Assembly (NCBI RefSeq): GCF_010731535.1
Contig: NZ_AP022581.1
Location: 3,543,952-3,607,951, forward strand
Source of the DNA: Mycobacterium lacus
GTDB lineage: Bacteria; Actinomycetota; Actinomycetes; Mycobacteriales; Mycobacteriaceae
DNA: 64,000 nucleotides
Reading direction: 5' to 3'
Numbering within the stretch: the first letter of the stretch is position 1; every line of letters begins with the position of its first letter. This document shows, piece by piece, positions 8,424-18,000 of the stretch. A program made the translations under genes and the position numbers. The notes beneath the pieces are model-generated. The model was not told the origin of the DNA and did not search any database. It saw nothing but the letters and a program-made list of their open reading frames with translations.

Positions 8424-11209
8424 TGGCGATCGGGTTCCTGACTGGTCTCGCGGGCGTGCGACCGTCCGGAGCGAACACCGCCGAAATGGCTGCTGATGGA
8501 CGCGCGAACCGCATCGGGGTCACGCAGCGCGGCGGCGTGCTGCGGTTGCCGGGAAGGCTGCCGGCCTTGATGCGATCCGCCGTTCGATGCTATCGGGCGG
8601 CCCGGGTCCTCCTGGTCGGGCCCGGCGGCGCCGGGCACCAGCCGAGCGCCCGGTGTGCGCACCGGCAGGCCTTGATCGGTGTGGGATTCGACGGGCTTGT
8701 CCTCGGCCTCGGCGGCCGCCGACCAGCCGCGGTCCCACACCGACTGCCAATCCAGGTCGGCGCTGTTGGCCAGTTCGTGCGGATCGCCCATCATTTCGGA
8801 GAGCATCCGCTGGTAGATCACGTCCTCATTGGCCGGGCCTGGTGGGCCCGACGGCTTGGCGGCGGGCTTGGCGGGTGGCGCGGGCCGGGCGGGCCTGGGC
8901 GAGCGCCGGGCAAAAAACGCCGACGTGTCCGTCGCCGCTTTGGCCGGGGCCCGTTCCGGCGCCTGTTGTGCAACCCGCGCCGGAGTTTCGCGGGGGGCCG
9001 GGTTTGGCTCCTGCTGGAACCCGTTCTCCCACCACGGAGTTGGCAGTTGGCGCCGGGGCCGCCGCTGCTGGTGCTCGGCCGGCTGGACCGGAACGTCGGT
9101 GATCCCGCTGGACCCCGGATTGCGGCGCGGCAACAAGGTGACCGGTGGTCCCGATTCGCCGGCGCCGTCGTGGCGCGACGCCGCGAGAACGGCGGCGCCG
9201 GACGCTGTGGCGGATTCGGCGCCCGGCGGCGTGACCGCAAATGCCCGCGGTTTGGGCGCCCGAGCTGATTCTTTTGCAAGACCCTCGACGAGCACGGCCG
9301 GCGGTAGGTAGACCTCGGCGGTGGTGCCGGAGCCCGCTTCACCGGTCGCCGGGCCGCGCAGTCCCACCCGGATACCGTGCCGTCCGGCCAGCCGGCCCAC
9401 CACAAAGAGGCCCATGTGGCGGGCGCTGTCGGGGGTGACCTCCCCGCCGGCCTGCAGCCGCATGTTGGCCATGCGCCGATCGGCGTCGTTCATGCCCAAG
9501 CCGGAGTCGGCCACCCGCAGCAATGCGCCCCCATCGCGGCCACGCGCGGCCGAGACCCGAACCGATGTCGTCGGCGGCGAGTACCGCAGCGCGTTGTCGA
9601 TTAGCTCCGCCAGCAGGTGGATGACCGCGCCGGCGGCGGCACCGGTGACGGTGCAGTCGGGCACTTTGACGGTTTCGACACGGCGATAGTCCTCGACCTC
9701 GGACCTGGCGGCGTTGATCACCGTCGACAGTGGCACGGGCCGACGCTGCTCGCGCGAAAGCTCAGCACCCGCCAGCACCAGCAGGTTGGCGCTGTTGCGG
9801 CGCAGTCGGGCGGCCAAGTGGTCCAGCCGGAACAGGCTGTCGAGCCGCTCGGGATCCTCCTCGTTGCGCTCCAGCCTGTCGATGAGCGAGAGCTGCTGGT
9901 CGACCAGCGAACGGCTGCGCCGCGACATGGTCTCGAACATGTCGTTGACCAGCAGTCGCAGCCGCGCCTCGTCACCGGCCAGCAGCAGGGCCTGGGTGTG
10001 CAATTCGTCGACGGCGTGGGCGACCTGGCCGATTTCCTCGGTGGTGTACACCGGCAACGGTTCGGGGATCGGCTCGGCGCCGGCGCGGACCGCCGCGATC
10101 TCCTCCCCGAGGTCGGTGTGGGCAACTTTCAGCGCGCCGTCGCGCAGCAGGCGCAACGGTCCGACCAGCGCGCGCGCCACGAGCAACACGATGGCCAGTG
10201 CGATGACGAGGGCGGCCAACGCCAGCACGGTGTCGCGGATGGCGGCATTCCGCCGATCGGTCGCTTGACCCTGCACCGACTTTGTCACCGACGCGGTGGC
10301 GTCGTTGATCACCTGTTCGGCGATCCCGCGGGTCGTCTGGATCGAGTGCAGCAGCTCGGGGTTGTCGACGAGCACGCTGGCCGGATCGGACATGATCGCC
10401 ATCCGGTTCACCATCTGCTGCTGCAGCGTCTTGGCATCTGTCGAGCCGACACCGAGCACCGCGCTCATCCCGAACAGCGTCGACGGTTCGGTGCCCGCCA
10501 GGGTGATCATCGAGGTGCGCAGCTGCGGCTCGGGGAGGTCGGCACCGCGGGTGACCAGGATCTCCTGCAACGTCATCTGCCCGCGGGCCCCGACCGCCCG
10601 GCTCAGGCCCTGCACCTGGGTCCGGATCTGCTCACTGTCGACGCGCACCGACGCGTTGATCGCATCCTCGGCGGTCAACAGGATCGGTGCGTAGGTGGTC
10701 ACCCGGTCGCGCAAACCGATGCTGTCGGCCAGTGCCTTATCCAGCAGTGCCTGGCCGCCGTTCAGCAACATGTTCACCCCCGACCGGACGTCGGGGATCA
10801 CGTCGGTGTCCGCCAACCGGGTCTGCAACTCGTACTTGCGGGCCGCGAAGTTCTTCTTCGCCCCCTCGACGTCGCGTCCGGTGGAGCTCGCCAGCAATGC
10901 GACGTCCAGCGCCGACATGTATTTGGTGATCGCCGGTATGACGTCGGCGCGCGCGGCGACCAGCCGCAGGCCGCTGGAATTGGCCATCGCACCCTGGATG
11001 CGCAATCCGCCGAAAGCCGTCGCCAGCACCAGTGGAACCAGCGCTATCGCAACGACTTTCCACCCAACCGGCCAGTTGCGCAGCGACCAGGCGCGGGGCC
11101 GCGGCCGGCGTTTTTTGCGCCCTGCAGGCGCCGGCTCACCGGCGGGGACGGCTGCGATGCCGGGCGCGGCCGCCGCGACCAGAGCGGTCGGGCGGGTGAA
11201 CACGGTCAC
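8420..11209 (-). CDS. Conservon sensor histidine kinase (CvnA, Rv3365c-like)
   Basis: 929 aa from the GTG at 11209. Order: basic cytosolic N-terminus; membrane helix ~50-70; extracytoplasmic nitrate/nitrite-sensor-like region ~70-320; second helix ~322-345; HAMP ~346-400; helical dimerisation segment with [11 protein letters not shown] near 465 (probable phospho-acceptor His); HATPase domain with ELIDNALRY near 536 and DSGLGM; and a long disordered Pro/Ala/Arg-rich tail from ~690. No response regulator is adjacent, as usual for conservons, whose output goes through the roadblock and GTPase proteins. The start codon overlaps the stop of a 22-codon leader ORF. Confidence 0.92.
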   Translation of the reverse strand: MTVFTRPTALVAAAAPGIAAVPAGEPAPAGRKKRRPRPRAWSLRNWPVGWKVVAIALVPLVLATAFGGLRIQGAMANSSGLRLVAARADVIPAITKYMSALDVALLASSTGRDVEGAKKNFAARKYELQTRLADTDVIPDVRSGVNMLLNGGQALLDKALADSIGLRDRVTTYAPILLTAEDAINASVRVDSEQIRTQVQGLSRAVGARGQMTLQEILVTRGADLPEPQLRTSMITLAGTEPSTLFGMSAVLGVGSTDAKTLQQQMVNRMAIMSDPASVLVDNPELLHSIQTTRGIAEQVINDATASVTKSVQGQATDRRNAAIRDTVLALAALVIALAIVLLVARALVGPLRLLRDGALKVAHTDLGEEIAAVRAGAEPIPEPLPVYTTEEIGQVAHAVDELHTQALLLAGDEARLRLLVNDMFETMSRRSRSLVDQQLSLIDRLERNEEDPERLDSLFRLDHLAARLRRNSANLLVLAGAELSREQRRPVPLSTVINAARSEVEDYRRVETVKVPDCTVTGAAAGAVIHLLAELIDNALRYSPPTTSVRVSAARGRDGGALLRVADSGLGMNDADRRMANMRLQAGGEVTPDSARHMGLFVVGRLAGRHGIRVGLRGPATGEAGSGTTAEVYLPPAVLVEGLAKESARAPKPRAFAVTPPGAESATASGAAVLAASRHDGAGESGPPVTLLPRRNPGSSGITDVPVQPAEHQQRRPRRQLPTPWWENGFQQEPNPAPRETPARVAQQAPERAPAKAATDTSAFFARRSPRPARPAPPAKPAAKPSGPPGPANEDVIYQRMLSEMMGDPHELANSADLDWQSVWDRGWSAAAEAEDKPVESHTDQGLPVRTPGARLVPGAAGPDQEDPGRPIASNGGSHQGRQPSRQPQHAAALRDPDAVRASISSHFGGVRSGRSHARETSQEPDRQ

Positions 11210-11274
11210 TTGCTCGCGGCCGCGCTACCGGCCGCTCCCCGAATCTGTGGCGCGCGGAGAACTGGATCGCTCAT
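11206..11274 (-). CDS. 22-aa leader ORF coupled to the conservon kinase
   Basis: The ATG at 11274 is preceded by a strong GGAAAG ribosome binding site four bases away, and encodes a short peptide beginning MSDPVLRAPQIRGAAG. Its TGA (11206-11208) overlaps the GTG of the kinase gene in a GTGA arrangement. The kinase GTG has no strong ribosome binding site of its own, so translation may depend on termination of this leader. Alternatively the ATG marks the true kinase start and a one-base error separates them. No similarity to known peptides is recognised. Confidence 0.45.
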   Translation of the reverse strand: MSDPVLRAPQIRGAAGSAAASK

Positions 11275-11515
11275 GAAACTTTCCTGCTTTACGCCGCCCG
11301 CGCCGGGAATATGGGCGCGAACGAATAAACGCCTGGCAATTCGACGAGTATGACAGCCCGCGGCCGAGGTCTCCACCATTGCTACTGAGCAGAGCGACCC
11401 GCCGGAGCGGAACCGCACACCGCCGAGCAGGTCCGGCCAAGTTCGCCCGGCGACAGCGAGCGCCGGCGCGGCGCGAGCAAGGAGCCGGGCCATCGAACTT
11501 TGCCATGATCAGCAG

Positions 11516-11980
11516 ATGTTTCGGCTGCTGTTCTTCTCCCCGCGCATCGCGCCCAACACGGGCAACGCCATCCGAACCGCGGCCGCCACCGGCTGCGAAC
11601 TGCATCTGGTCGAGCCGCTTGGCTTCGACCTGTCCGAGCCCAAGCTCCGACGCGCCGGGCTGGACTATCACGACCTGGCCTCGGTCACCGTCCACGCCTC
11701 GCTGGCCGAGGCGTGGGACGCGCTGTCGCCGGCGCGAGTATTCGCGTTCAGCACGCACGCGAGCACTGTGTTCACCGACGTCAGCTACCGGGCCGGCGAC
11801 GTGTTGATGTTCGGGCCCGAACCCACCGGGCTGGACGCGGCGACCCTGGCCGACGGGCACATCACCGAGCAGGTGCGCATTCCCATGCTGGCGGGCCGGC
11901 GCTCGCTGAACCTGTCCAACGCCGCGGCCGTCGCCGTCTACGAGGCGTGGCGGCAGCACGGGTTCGCCGGGGCAACCTGA
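11516..11980 (+). CDS. trmL: SPOUT tRNA (cytidine/uridine-2'-O-)-methyltransferase TrmL (SpoU family)
   Basis: 154 aa, the compact single-domain length of TrmL. It methylates the ribose of the wobble base of certain tRNAs using S-adenosylmethionine. SPOUT motifs are visible: SPRIAPNTGNAIRTAAATG near the start, LMFGPEPTGLD near residue 100, and RSLNLSNAAAVAVYEAWR at the end, forming the trefoil knot. The ATG at 11516 is the chosen start. It matches Mtb Rv3366 in place. It stands alone, divergent from the conservon across about 240 bases. Confidence 0.92.
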   Translation: MFRLLFFSPRIAPNTGNAIRTAAATGCELHLVEPLGFDLSEPKLRRAGLDYHDLASVTVHASLAEAWDALSPARVFAFSTHASTVFTDVSYRAGDVLMFGPEPTGLDAATLADGHITEQVRIPMLAGRRSLNLSNAAAVAVYEAWRQHGFAGAT

Positions 11981-12151
11981 GACCTGGGCGCATGCATGGC
12001 GCCTGCCTGCAGCCATCCCGTCGTAACGGGCGCACCAGTGTCCAGTTGCAGCCGAACACCCTTGAGCTCATCGGGGAGCTCGGGCGCCGCGTGAAACTGG
12101 ATCTCGGGGGTTCGGTCTGTCTGGCAGGCAGGGTGGCGGAAATACAGAAAC

Positions 12152-12170
12152 AGGCTCAGGGATTGAGCCT
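12152..12170 (-). terminator. Small hairpin with T-rich tail on the minus strand
   Basis: AGGCTCA (12152-12158) and TGAGCCT (12164-12170) pair around five bases. Read on the minus strand the stem is followed by GTTTCTGTATTT, an intrinsic-terminator-like arrangement. It sits about 33 bases downstream of the micro-ORF stop at 12203. Short stem, so moderate support only. Confidence 0.4.
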
Positions 12171-12202
12171 ATCGGCAGAGCCTGCTTCCCACGCGGTTCG
12201 CG

Positions 12203-12280
12203 CTAGACGATGTCGTCAACCCCAAAAACGGGCCAGGTGTACGCGGTCTCCACCTCGTGGAACAGGATCTCGTGGTTCAT
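12203..12280 (-). CDS. 25-codon micro-ORF with strong ribosome binding site
   Basis: ATG at 12280, TAG at 12203-12205. GAGGAG lies six bases before the ATG (GAGGAGATTCCCATG). The peptide is acidic and aromatic: it begins MNHEILFHEVETAYTWP and ends in two Asp, Ile, Val. The same frame stays open upstream to about 12435, so it may instead be the 3' end of a decayed larger gene. A terminator-like hairpin follows. It is 167 bases downstream of the FAD monooxygenase on the same strand. No family recognised. Confidence 0.3.
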   Translation of the reverse strand: MNHEILFHEVETAYTWPVFGVDDIV

Positions 12281-12446
12281 GGGAATCTCCTCATCGGCAA
12301 ACGGGCACTGGGCCACAACATTGGTCGCACACCACGTTGCCTGGGATGACGAGCAAACGTCACCCACCCATTGGGGGGCACGTGTGAGGAAACTTCGGTG
12401 GTACGAATGGGGGGTCAGCGGTCCCCCAGCTGTAGCTCAGACCCCG

Positions 12447-14000
12447 TCAGACCAGGGTGATTCCGAACCAGCGGGTGAACACATCACGAAGCTCGTCGGT
12501 ATCAGGCGCCGACATCGACGAGGCCCAGGCCACGTAACCGTCCGGCCGTACCAGCAAGGCCGTAGCCGACACGTCACCGATCGGGCGCCCGGCGACGACG
12601 GTGACGCGGCCTGCGATATCGGCCGCCATGGCGGCTAACGCGCCCCGCTCGGTGAGGTCGACAAGTAGGGGCTTACCGTCGCGAGCAAGCTCCGCAATGC
12701 GTCTCGTGCCGCTCGCGTTAGCCACGGCAAAATCCGGCACCCAGCGCCCGACGAGGGAATGCCCATCGAACGCATAGCGCACGTCGGCGCCGGACAGCAG
12801 GTCGCCGACGTGACCGAGGGCACCGGGCTGGGCCAGCAGTTCGGAAAACAGTTCCCTCAGGGCCGAGACCTCAGGCCCGGGCCGCAACAGAGCCAATTGG
12901 GCGCGGCTGTGCAGGATCACCCGCTCGGCCGCAGGCCGGCGCTCGGCCTCATAGGTGTCAAGCAGTCCGGGGTCGACGCGACCATCGAGCACCGCCGCCA
13001 ATTTCCAGCCAAGGTTCACCGCGTCCTGCAGACCGAGATTCAGCCCCGGTCCCCCCACCGGGGACTGCACGTGCGCGGCATCGCCGACCAGAATCACCCG
13101 GCCGGTCCGATACCGCGACGCCAGCCTCGAGTTCACGCCGCAGATACGACGCAGATCGGGTGGCGTGTCGGGCGATTCGGGCCGCAGCGGCACATCGGCG
13201 CCCAGCACCCGCTTGATGCTGGCCTGCTGCTCGTCCAGGGTCATGGGATCGTCGTTGTCACCTTGGCCGGGGTCTTCGCGGGGCAAGTTCTCCAATTCGA
13301 TGGTGAACACCCCCGGCCGATCCGCTAATCGGCCCCACCCGAAAATGCCCCGGTCGGTGCGAAAGAACCGCCTCGGCGCGACGGCGCCCAGTCCCGGTAT
13401 GTCGAGAGCCCCGCTGACCGGGTCCACAAAGTCGTCCGGCGGCAGCACCCCGAACGCGACCCGGTCGACCACGTCGTACGACGACATCCCGGGAAAATCA
13501 ATACCGGCGAGCTTGCGGGTCAGGCTATTACCACCGTCGGCACCAACGAGGTACTTGGCGGCCAGCTCATAGGTGCCGTCCGGACCGGCGACGCGTACGG
13601 TGACGCCGTCGACGCCTTGGTCGAAGCCCGTCATCGCATGACCCCAGCGAATGTCGGCGTGGTATTCGAGGGCACGCGCGAGCAACACCTGAACCAACCT
13701 GGGCTGTCCCACCAGGAGCGTGAACAGTTGGGGATCCGGCACCGCGGCGAAATCCAATGCGAAGCCCGCAAACATTGCGCCGGGCGCTGGTTGAGGGGGT
13801 TCGGTCGTCCCCGCAAGCGTGCCGTACAAGCCGCGGTGGTCGAAGATCCGAACCCCTTGGCCGACAACGCCTTCGGCACGCCTCTGCTGGTTAGGGCCAG
13901 GACTGCCGTCCAACACCACCGGCCTGATGCCCGCCAGTCCCAGTTCGCAGGCCAGCATCAGCCCGTTGGGTCCGGCGCCCACGATCACGACCTCGACCAC
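12447..14000 (-). CDS. FAD-dependent aromatic-ring monooxygenase (PHBH/polyketide hydroxylase type)
   Basis: 517 aa from the GTG at 14000 (a TTG at 14036 is possible). Group A flavoprotein monooxygenase: dinucleotide-binding VVIVGAGPNGLMLACELG at the start, the ADGGNS loop near residue 165, and GDAAHVQSPVGGPGLNLG near residue 295, which contacts the FAD ribityl and pyrophosphate. The C-terminal ~130 residues look like the thioredoxin-like tail of this class, ending near LLVRPDGYVAWAS. It uses NAD(P)H and O2 to hydroxylate an aromatic or polyketide substrate, possibly a drug; substrate unknown. Not recalled at this locus in Mtb, so probably a lineage-specific gain or loss. Confidence 0.85.
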   Translation of the reverse strand: MVEVVIVGAGPNGLMLACELGLAGIRPVVLDGSPGPNQQRRAEGVVGQGVRIFDHRGLYGTLAGTTEPPQPAPGAMFAGFALDFAAVPDPQLFTLLVGQPRLVQVLLARALEYHADIRWGHAMTGFDQGVDGVTVRVAGPDGTYELAAKYLVGADGGNSLTRKLAGIDFPGMSSYDVVDRVAFGVLPPDDFVDPVSGALDIPGLGAVAPRRFFRTDRGIFGWGRLADRPGVFTIELENLPREDPGQGDNDDPMTLDEQQASIKRVLGADVPLRPESPDTPPDLRRICGVNSRLASRYRTGRVILVGDAAHVQSPVGGPGLNLGLQDAVNLGWKLAAVLDGRVDPGLLDTYEAERRPAAERVILHSRAQLALLRPGPEVSALRELFSELLAQPGALGHVGDLLSGADVRYAFDGHSLVGRWVPDFAVANASGTRRIAELARDGKPLLVDLTERGALAAMAADIAGRVTVVAGRPIGDVSATALLVRPDGYVAWASSMSAPDTDELRDVFTRWFGITLV

Positions 14001-14081
14001 TAAGCAGAAACTACTAGTGCGGGTTTGCGGCGACAAGCAAGCGATTCGGCGCTCTAATGGCGGAACACCTCCGCACGCTAG

Positions 14082-14726
14082 TCACCACGTGTCCCAGTGC
14101 GTGAGGCTCTCGGCGGGCAGCCGCTTGGCGGGCCGGAAGTCGGTGCCTTTGGTGTAAGCGATCGGGAACAGCCCGCCCTGGCTGTAGCTGTCGTAGGGTA
14201 TGCCGAGCACCTCGGCCACCTTGCGCTCGCCGTCGTCGAGCAGGTGCAGCGTCGTCCAGCACGAACCCAAACCACGGGAGCGCAGCGCCAGGCAGAAGCT
14301 CCAGACCGCCGGGAACAGCGACGCCCAGAACGACACACCGCCGATCGGCGAGTTGTCTTCGCGGCCTTGCAGGCACGGGACCATAAGGACCGGTGCCTCG
14401 TGCATGTGCTCGGCGAGATAGGTCGCGGAATCGCGGACGCGGCCCATTCGCTCACCGCGGGTGTCGCCCTCGGGGTAATTGGGTGCGGGCGCGCTGAGGT
14501 AGCCGCGGGCGTTGGCCAGATAGATGTCGCCGATGGCCTTTTTCTTGCCCGCGTCCTCGACGAACACCCACTGCCAGCCCTGCGAGTTGGAGCCGGTGGG
14601 CGCCTGCAGCGCCAGGTCGAGGCATTCCATCAGCACCTCACGTGGCACCGGCTTGTGGAAATTCAGGCGTTTGCGAACCGAGCGGGTGGTGCGCAGGACT
14701 TCGTCGACGGACAGGTGAAGTGTCAT
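14082..14726 (-). CDS. Nitroreductase-family FMN protein (Rv3368c-like)
   Basis: 214 aa from the ATG at 14724-14726. N-terminal RTTRSVRKRLNF gives the FMN-phosphate-binding Arg/Ser cluster, followed by LDLALQAPTGSNSQGWQW, the usual FMN-binding segment. The C-terminal half has GLGSCWTTLHL and a LGIPYD-type turn. Dimeric NAD(P)H-dependent oxidoreductase fold; physiological substrate unknown. Length and neighbours match Mtb Rv3368c. A divergent truncated gene begins 16 bases upstream. Confidence 0.92.
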   Translation of the reverse strand: MTLHLSVDEVLRTTRSVRKRLNFHKPVPREVLMECLDLALQAPTGSNSQGWQWVFVEDAGKKKAIGDIYLANARGYLSAPAPNYPEGDTRGERMGRVRDSATYLAEHMHEAPVLMVPCLQGREDNSPIGGVSFWASLFPAVWSFCLALRSRGLGSCWTTLHLLDDGERKVAEVLGIPYDSYSQGGLFPIAYTKGTDFRPAKRLPAESLTHWDTW

Positions 14727-14741
14727 GTGCGGAGACTACCG

Positions 14742-14960
14742 TTGGCTCTGACCGTCGAACTGACACAAGAGGTTTCCAGCAGACTGGCCTCGGACCACTA
14801 CGGGTGGCTGACCACGGTCGCCAAATCGGGACAGCCCGTACCCCGGCTGGTCTGGTTTGACTGCGACGGGGCCGGCCTGACCATGTACTCCGCGCCACAA
14901 GCAGCCAACGGGAAGACGAACCGTATGGGTGGACAGCTTGACCTGCTGCGGCGAAAGTGA
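14742..14960 (+). pseudogene. Truncated pyridoxamine-5'-phosphate-oxidase-like protein (Rv3369-like)
   Basis: Starting at the TTG at 14742, the first ~55 residues match the N-terminus of the flavin-binding split-barrel protein Rv3369 (ALTVELTQEVSSRLAS, YGWLTTVAKSGQPVPRLVWF, LTMYSAPQAA). The family sequence then ends abruptly. About 17 unrelated residues follow, to a TGA at 14958-14960. The Mtb protein is about 144 aa, so roughly 85 C-terminal residues and much of the flavin site are gone. The break is followed directly by the 3' end of dnaE2. A deletion through the second half of the gene is the simplest explanation. Confidence 0.75.
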
Positions 14961-15016
14961 ATTCCACGACGCCTTGGCGGCGTGTCACGTCGCCCGTTTC
15001 ACAATCGGCGCGGTGC

Positions 15017-18000
15017 TCAGCGGAAGTCGCGCGAACGGGAGCCGACCGCCAGGTTGACGCGTCCCATCCGCTCGGCCACGACGGTGACCGCGCCGCTGGC
15101 GTTTTGGACCCGACCGCGGATCAGCAGCGCCGGCGCCGTGTTCGCCAGCTTGCGGTGCCGCGCCCACACCCCCGGCGTGCAGAGCACGTTGACCATCCCG
15201 GTCTCGTCTTCGAGGTTGATGAACGTCACCCCCTGGGCCGTCGAGGGTCGCTGCCGATGGGTCACCGCGCCGGCGATCAGCACCCGGTCGCCGTCGGGCA
15301 CGCTTAACAGCGCGCCGGCGGGCAGCACCCCCATCGCGTCCAGGTCCGCCCGCAGGAACTGCGTCGGATAACTGTCCGGGGAAATGCCGGTGGCCCACAC
15401 GTCGGCGGCGGCCAGCTCCAGCTCGCTCATCCCCGGCAACGCCGGGATGTGCGACGACGAGCCCACACCGGGTAAGCGGTCCGGCCGTTGGGTGGCCGCG
15501 GCCCCGGCCGCCCACAGCGCCTCTCGCCGCGACATCCCAAAGCAGCCCAGCGCCCCGGCCGTCGCCAGCGCTTCGGCCTGCGGCACGGAAAGCTGCAGCC
15601 GGGACGTCAGGTCCAGCAGAGAGGCGAACGGGCCGTTGGCTTTTCGCTCCTCGACCAGCCTCTCGGCGAGGTCGTCACCGATGTAACGAACGGCGCCCAA
15701 TCCGAGGCGGACCTCCGTTCCGGCGTTCTCCAATGAGGCGTGCGCCAGGCTGGCGTTGACGTCGGGTCCGCGCACCACCACGCCGTGCCGGCGCGCATCG
15801 GCGACCAGCGACTGGGGTGAATAGAAACCCATCGGCTGGGCCCTTAACAACGCCGCGCAGAACGCCGCCGGGTGGTGCAGCTTGAACCACGACGAGTAGA
15901 ACACCAGCGAGGCGAAGGACAGCGCGTGGCTCTCCGGAAACCCAAAATTGGCGAACGCCTCCAGCTTTTCGTAGATCCGGTCGATCACCTCGTCGTCGGC
16001 GCCGTGCAGCGCGCGCATGCCGTCGTAGAACCGGCCGCGCAGCCGTCGCATGCGCTCGGTGGAACGCTTGGATCCCATGGCGCGGCGCAGCTGGTCGGCC
16101 TCGGCGGCGGAGAAGCCGGCGCAGTCGACCGCGAGCTGCATCAGCTGTTCCTGAAAAAGCGGTACCCCCAGCGTCTTTCGCAATGCTGGCTCCATCGACG
16201 GGTGGTCGTAACCGACCGGGTCGATGCCGTTGCGCCGCCGGATGTACGGGTGCACCGAACCGCCCTGGATGGGCCCGGGACGGATCAGCGCCACCTCCAC
16301 CACCAGGTCGTAGAACATCCGCGGCCGCAGCCTCGGCAAGGTGGCCATCTGCGCCCGCGATTCCACCTGGAACACGCCGACGGAATCCGCGCGGGCCAGC
16401 ATCTCGTAGACCGCCGGCTCGGAAAGGTCGAGGCGGGCCAGGTCCACCTCGATGCCCTTGTGTTCGGCCACCAGGTCCATCGCGTAGTGCAGCGCCGAGA
16501 GCATGCCCAGCCCGAGCAGGTCGAACTTCACCAAACCGATTGCTGCACAGTCGTCTTTGTCCCACTGCAGGACGCTGCGGTTCTCCATGCGGGCCCACTC
16601 CACCGGGCACACGTCGGCGATCGGGCGGTCGCAGATCACCATGCCGCCGGAATGGATGCCCATGTGCCGCGGCAGGTTCCGGATCTGGGTCGCCAGGTCG
16701 ATCACCTGTTGCGGGATGTCCTCAATGTCGGCGGCGTCCAACCCATTCCAGTGACCGATCTGCTTGCTCCAGGCGTCCTGCTGGCCCTGCGAGAAGCCCA
16801 GGGCGCGGGCCATGTCGCGCACGGCGCTGCGCCCCCGGTAGGTGATGACGTTGGCAACCTGGGCGGCGTAGTCACGGCCGTATTTGTCGTAGACGTACTG
16901 GATGACCTTTTCGCGCTGGTCCGATTCGATGTCGACGTCGATGTCGGGTGGCCCATCACGGGCGGGCGATAAAAAGCGCTCGAACAACAGCTCGTTGGCT
17001 ATCGGATCGACGGCGGTGACGCCGAGGGCATAGCAGACCGCGGAGTTGGCCGCCGATCCCCTGCCCTGACACAGGATGTTGTTCTCCCGGCAAAACCGGG
17101 TGATGTCGTGCACCACCAGGAAGTAGCCTGGAAATGCCAGTTGGGCAATGACTTTCAGCTCATGCTCGATCTGCGAGTACGCCCGGGGCGCTGCGTCAGG
17201 AGCCCCGTAGCGATCGCGGGCGCCCGCCATGACCAGCGACCGCAGCCAGCTGTCCTCGGTGTCCCCGTCGGGTACGGCGAACGGCGGCAGCCGCGGCGCG
17301 ATGAGCGCCAGCCCGAACGCGCACTGCTCGCCGAGCTCGGCGGCGGCCGTCACCGCGTCGGGATGCCAGGCGAACAGCCGGGCCATCTCCTCGCCGGACC
17401 GTAGGTGCGAGCCGCCCAGCGGAGCCAGCCACCCGGCGGCAGAGTCCAGGGACTGCCGGGCCCGGATCGCGCCCATCGCCATGGCCAGCCGACTGCGTGA
17501 CGGATGGGCGAAATGGGCTCCGGTAGTGGCCACGACGCCGACACCGAAACGCGGCGCCAGCTCGGCCAGCGCCGCGTTGTGTTCGTCGTCGAGCGGTTGA
17601 CCATGATGGGTCAACTCGATGCTGACCCGGCCGGCGCCGAACCGGTCCACCAGGTCGGCCAGCGCCCGCCCCGCCGCGTCCGGGCCGGAGTCGGAAAGCG
17701 CCTGGCGCACATGACCTTTCCGGCAACCCGTCAGGATGTGCCAGTGCCCGCCGGCCGCCTCGGTCAGCGCGTCGTAGTCATAGCGCGGCTTGCCCTTCTC
17801 GCCGCCGGCCAGATGCGCCGCGGCCAGTTGACGCGACAGTCGTCGGTAACCTTCCGGGCCGCGGGCCAGCACCAGCAGGTGCGGCCCGGGCGGATCGGGC
17901 TGCTCGGTACGGGCCTGCGATCCCAGCGACAGCTCGGCGCCGAATACGGTACGCACGTCAAGCTCCGCGGCCGCCTCGGCGAACCGCACCGCCCCGTACA

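Larger units (their letters stand above)
11981..12446. other. 466-base interval without a recognised gene; possible decayed coding fragments
   Basis: This region lies between trmL (+) and the FAD monooxygenase (-). On the minus strand two stretches read like real mycobacterial coding sequence without stops: about 12210-12435 (with ADEEIPMNHEILFHEVETA) and about 11985-12165 (with AAPELPDELKGVRLQLDTG). They are in different frames and lack good starts at their upstream ends. They may be fragments of a decayed gene. From memory Mtb has a PE_PGRS gene near this place; none is seen here. The interval also holds a micro-ORF and a hairpin, listed separately. Confidence 0.4.

Noticed and set aside
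11225..12016. 263-codon minus-strand frame across trmL.
   Set aside because: Antisense to a clear SPOUT methyltransferase, with Arg/Gly/Gln-rich shadow composition.
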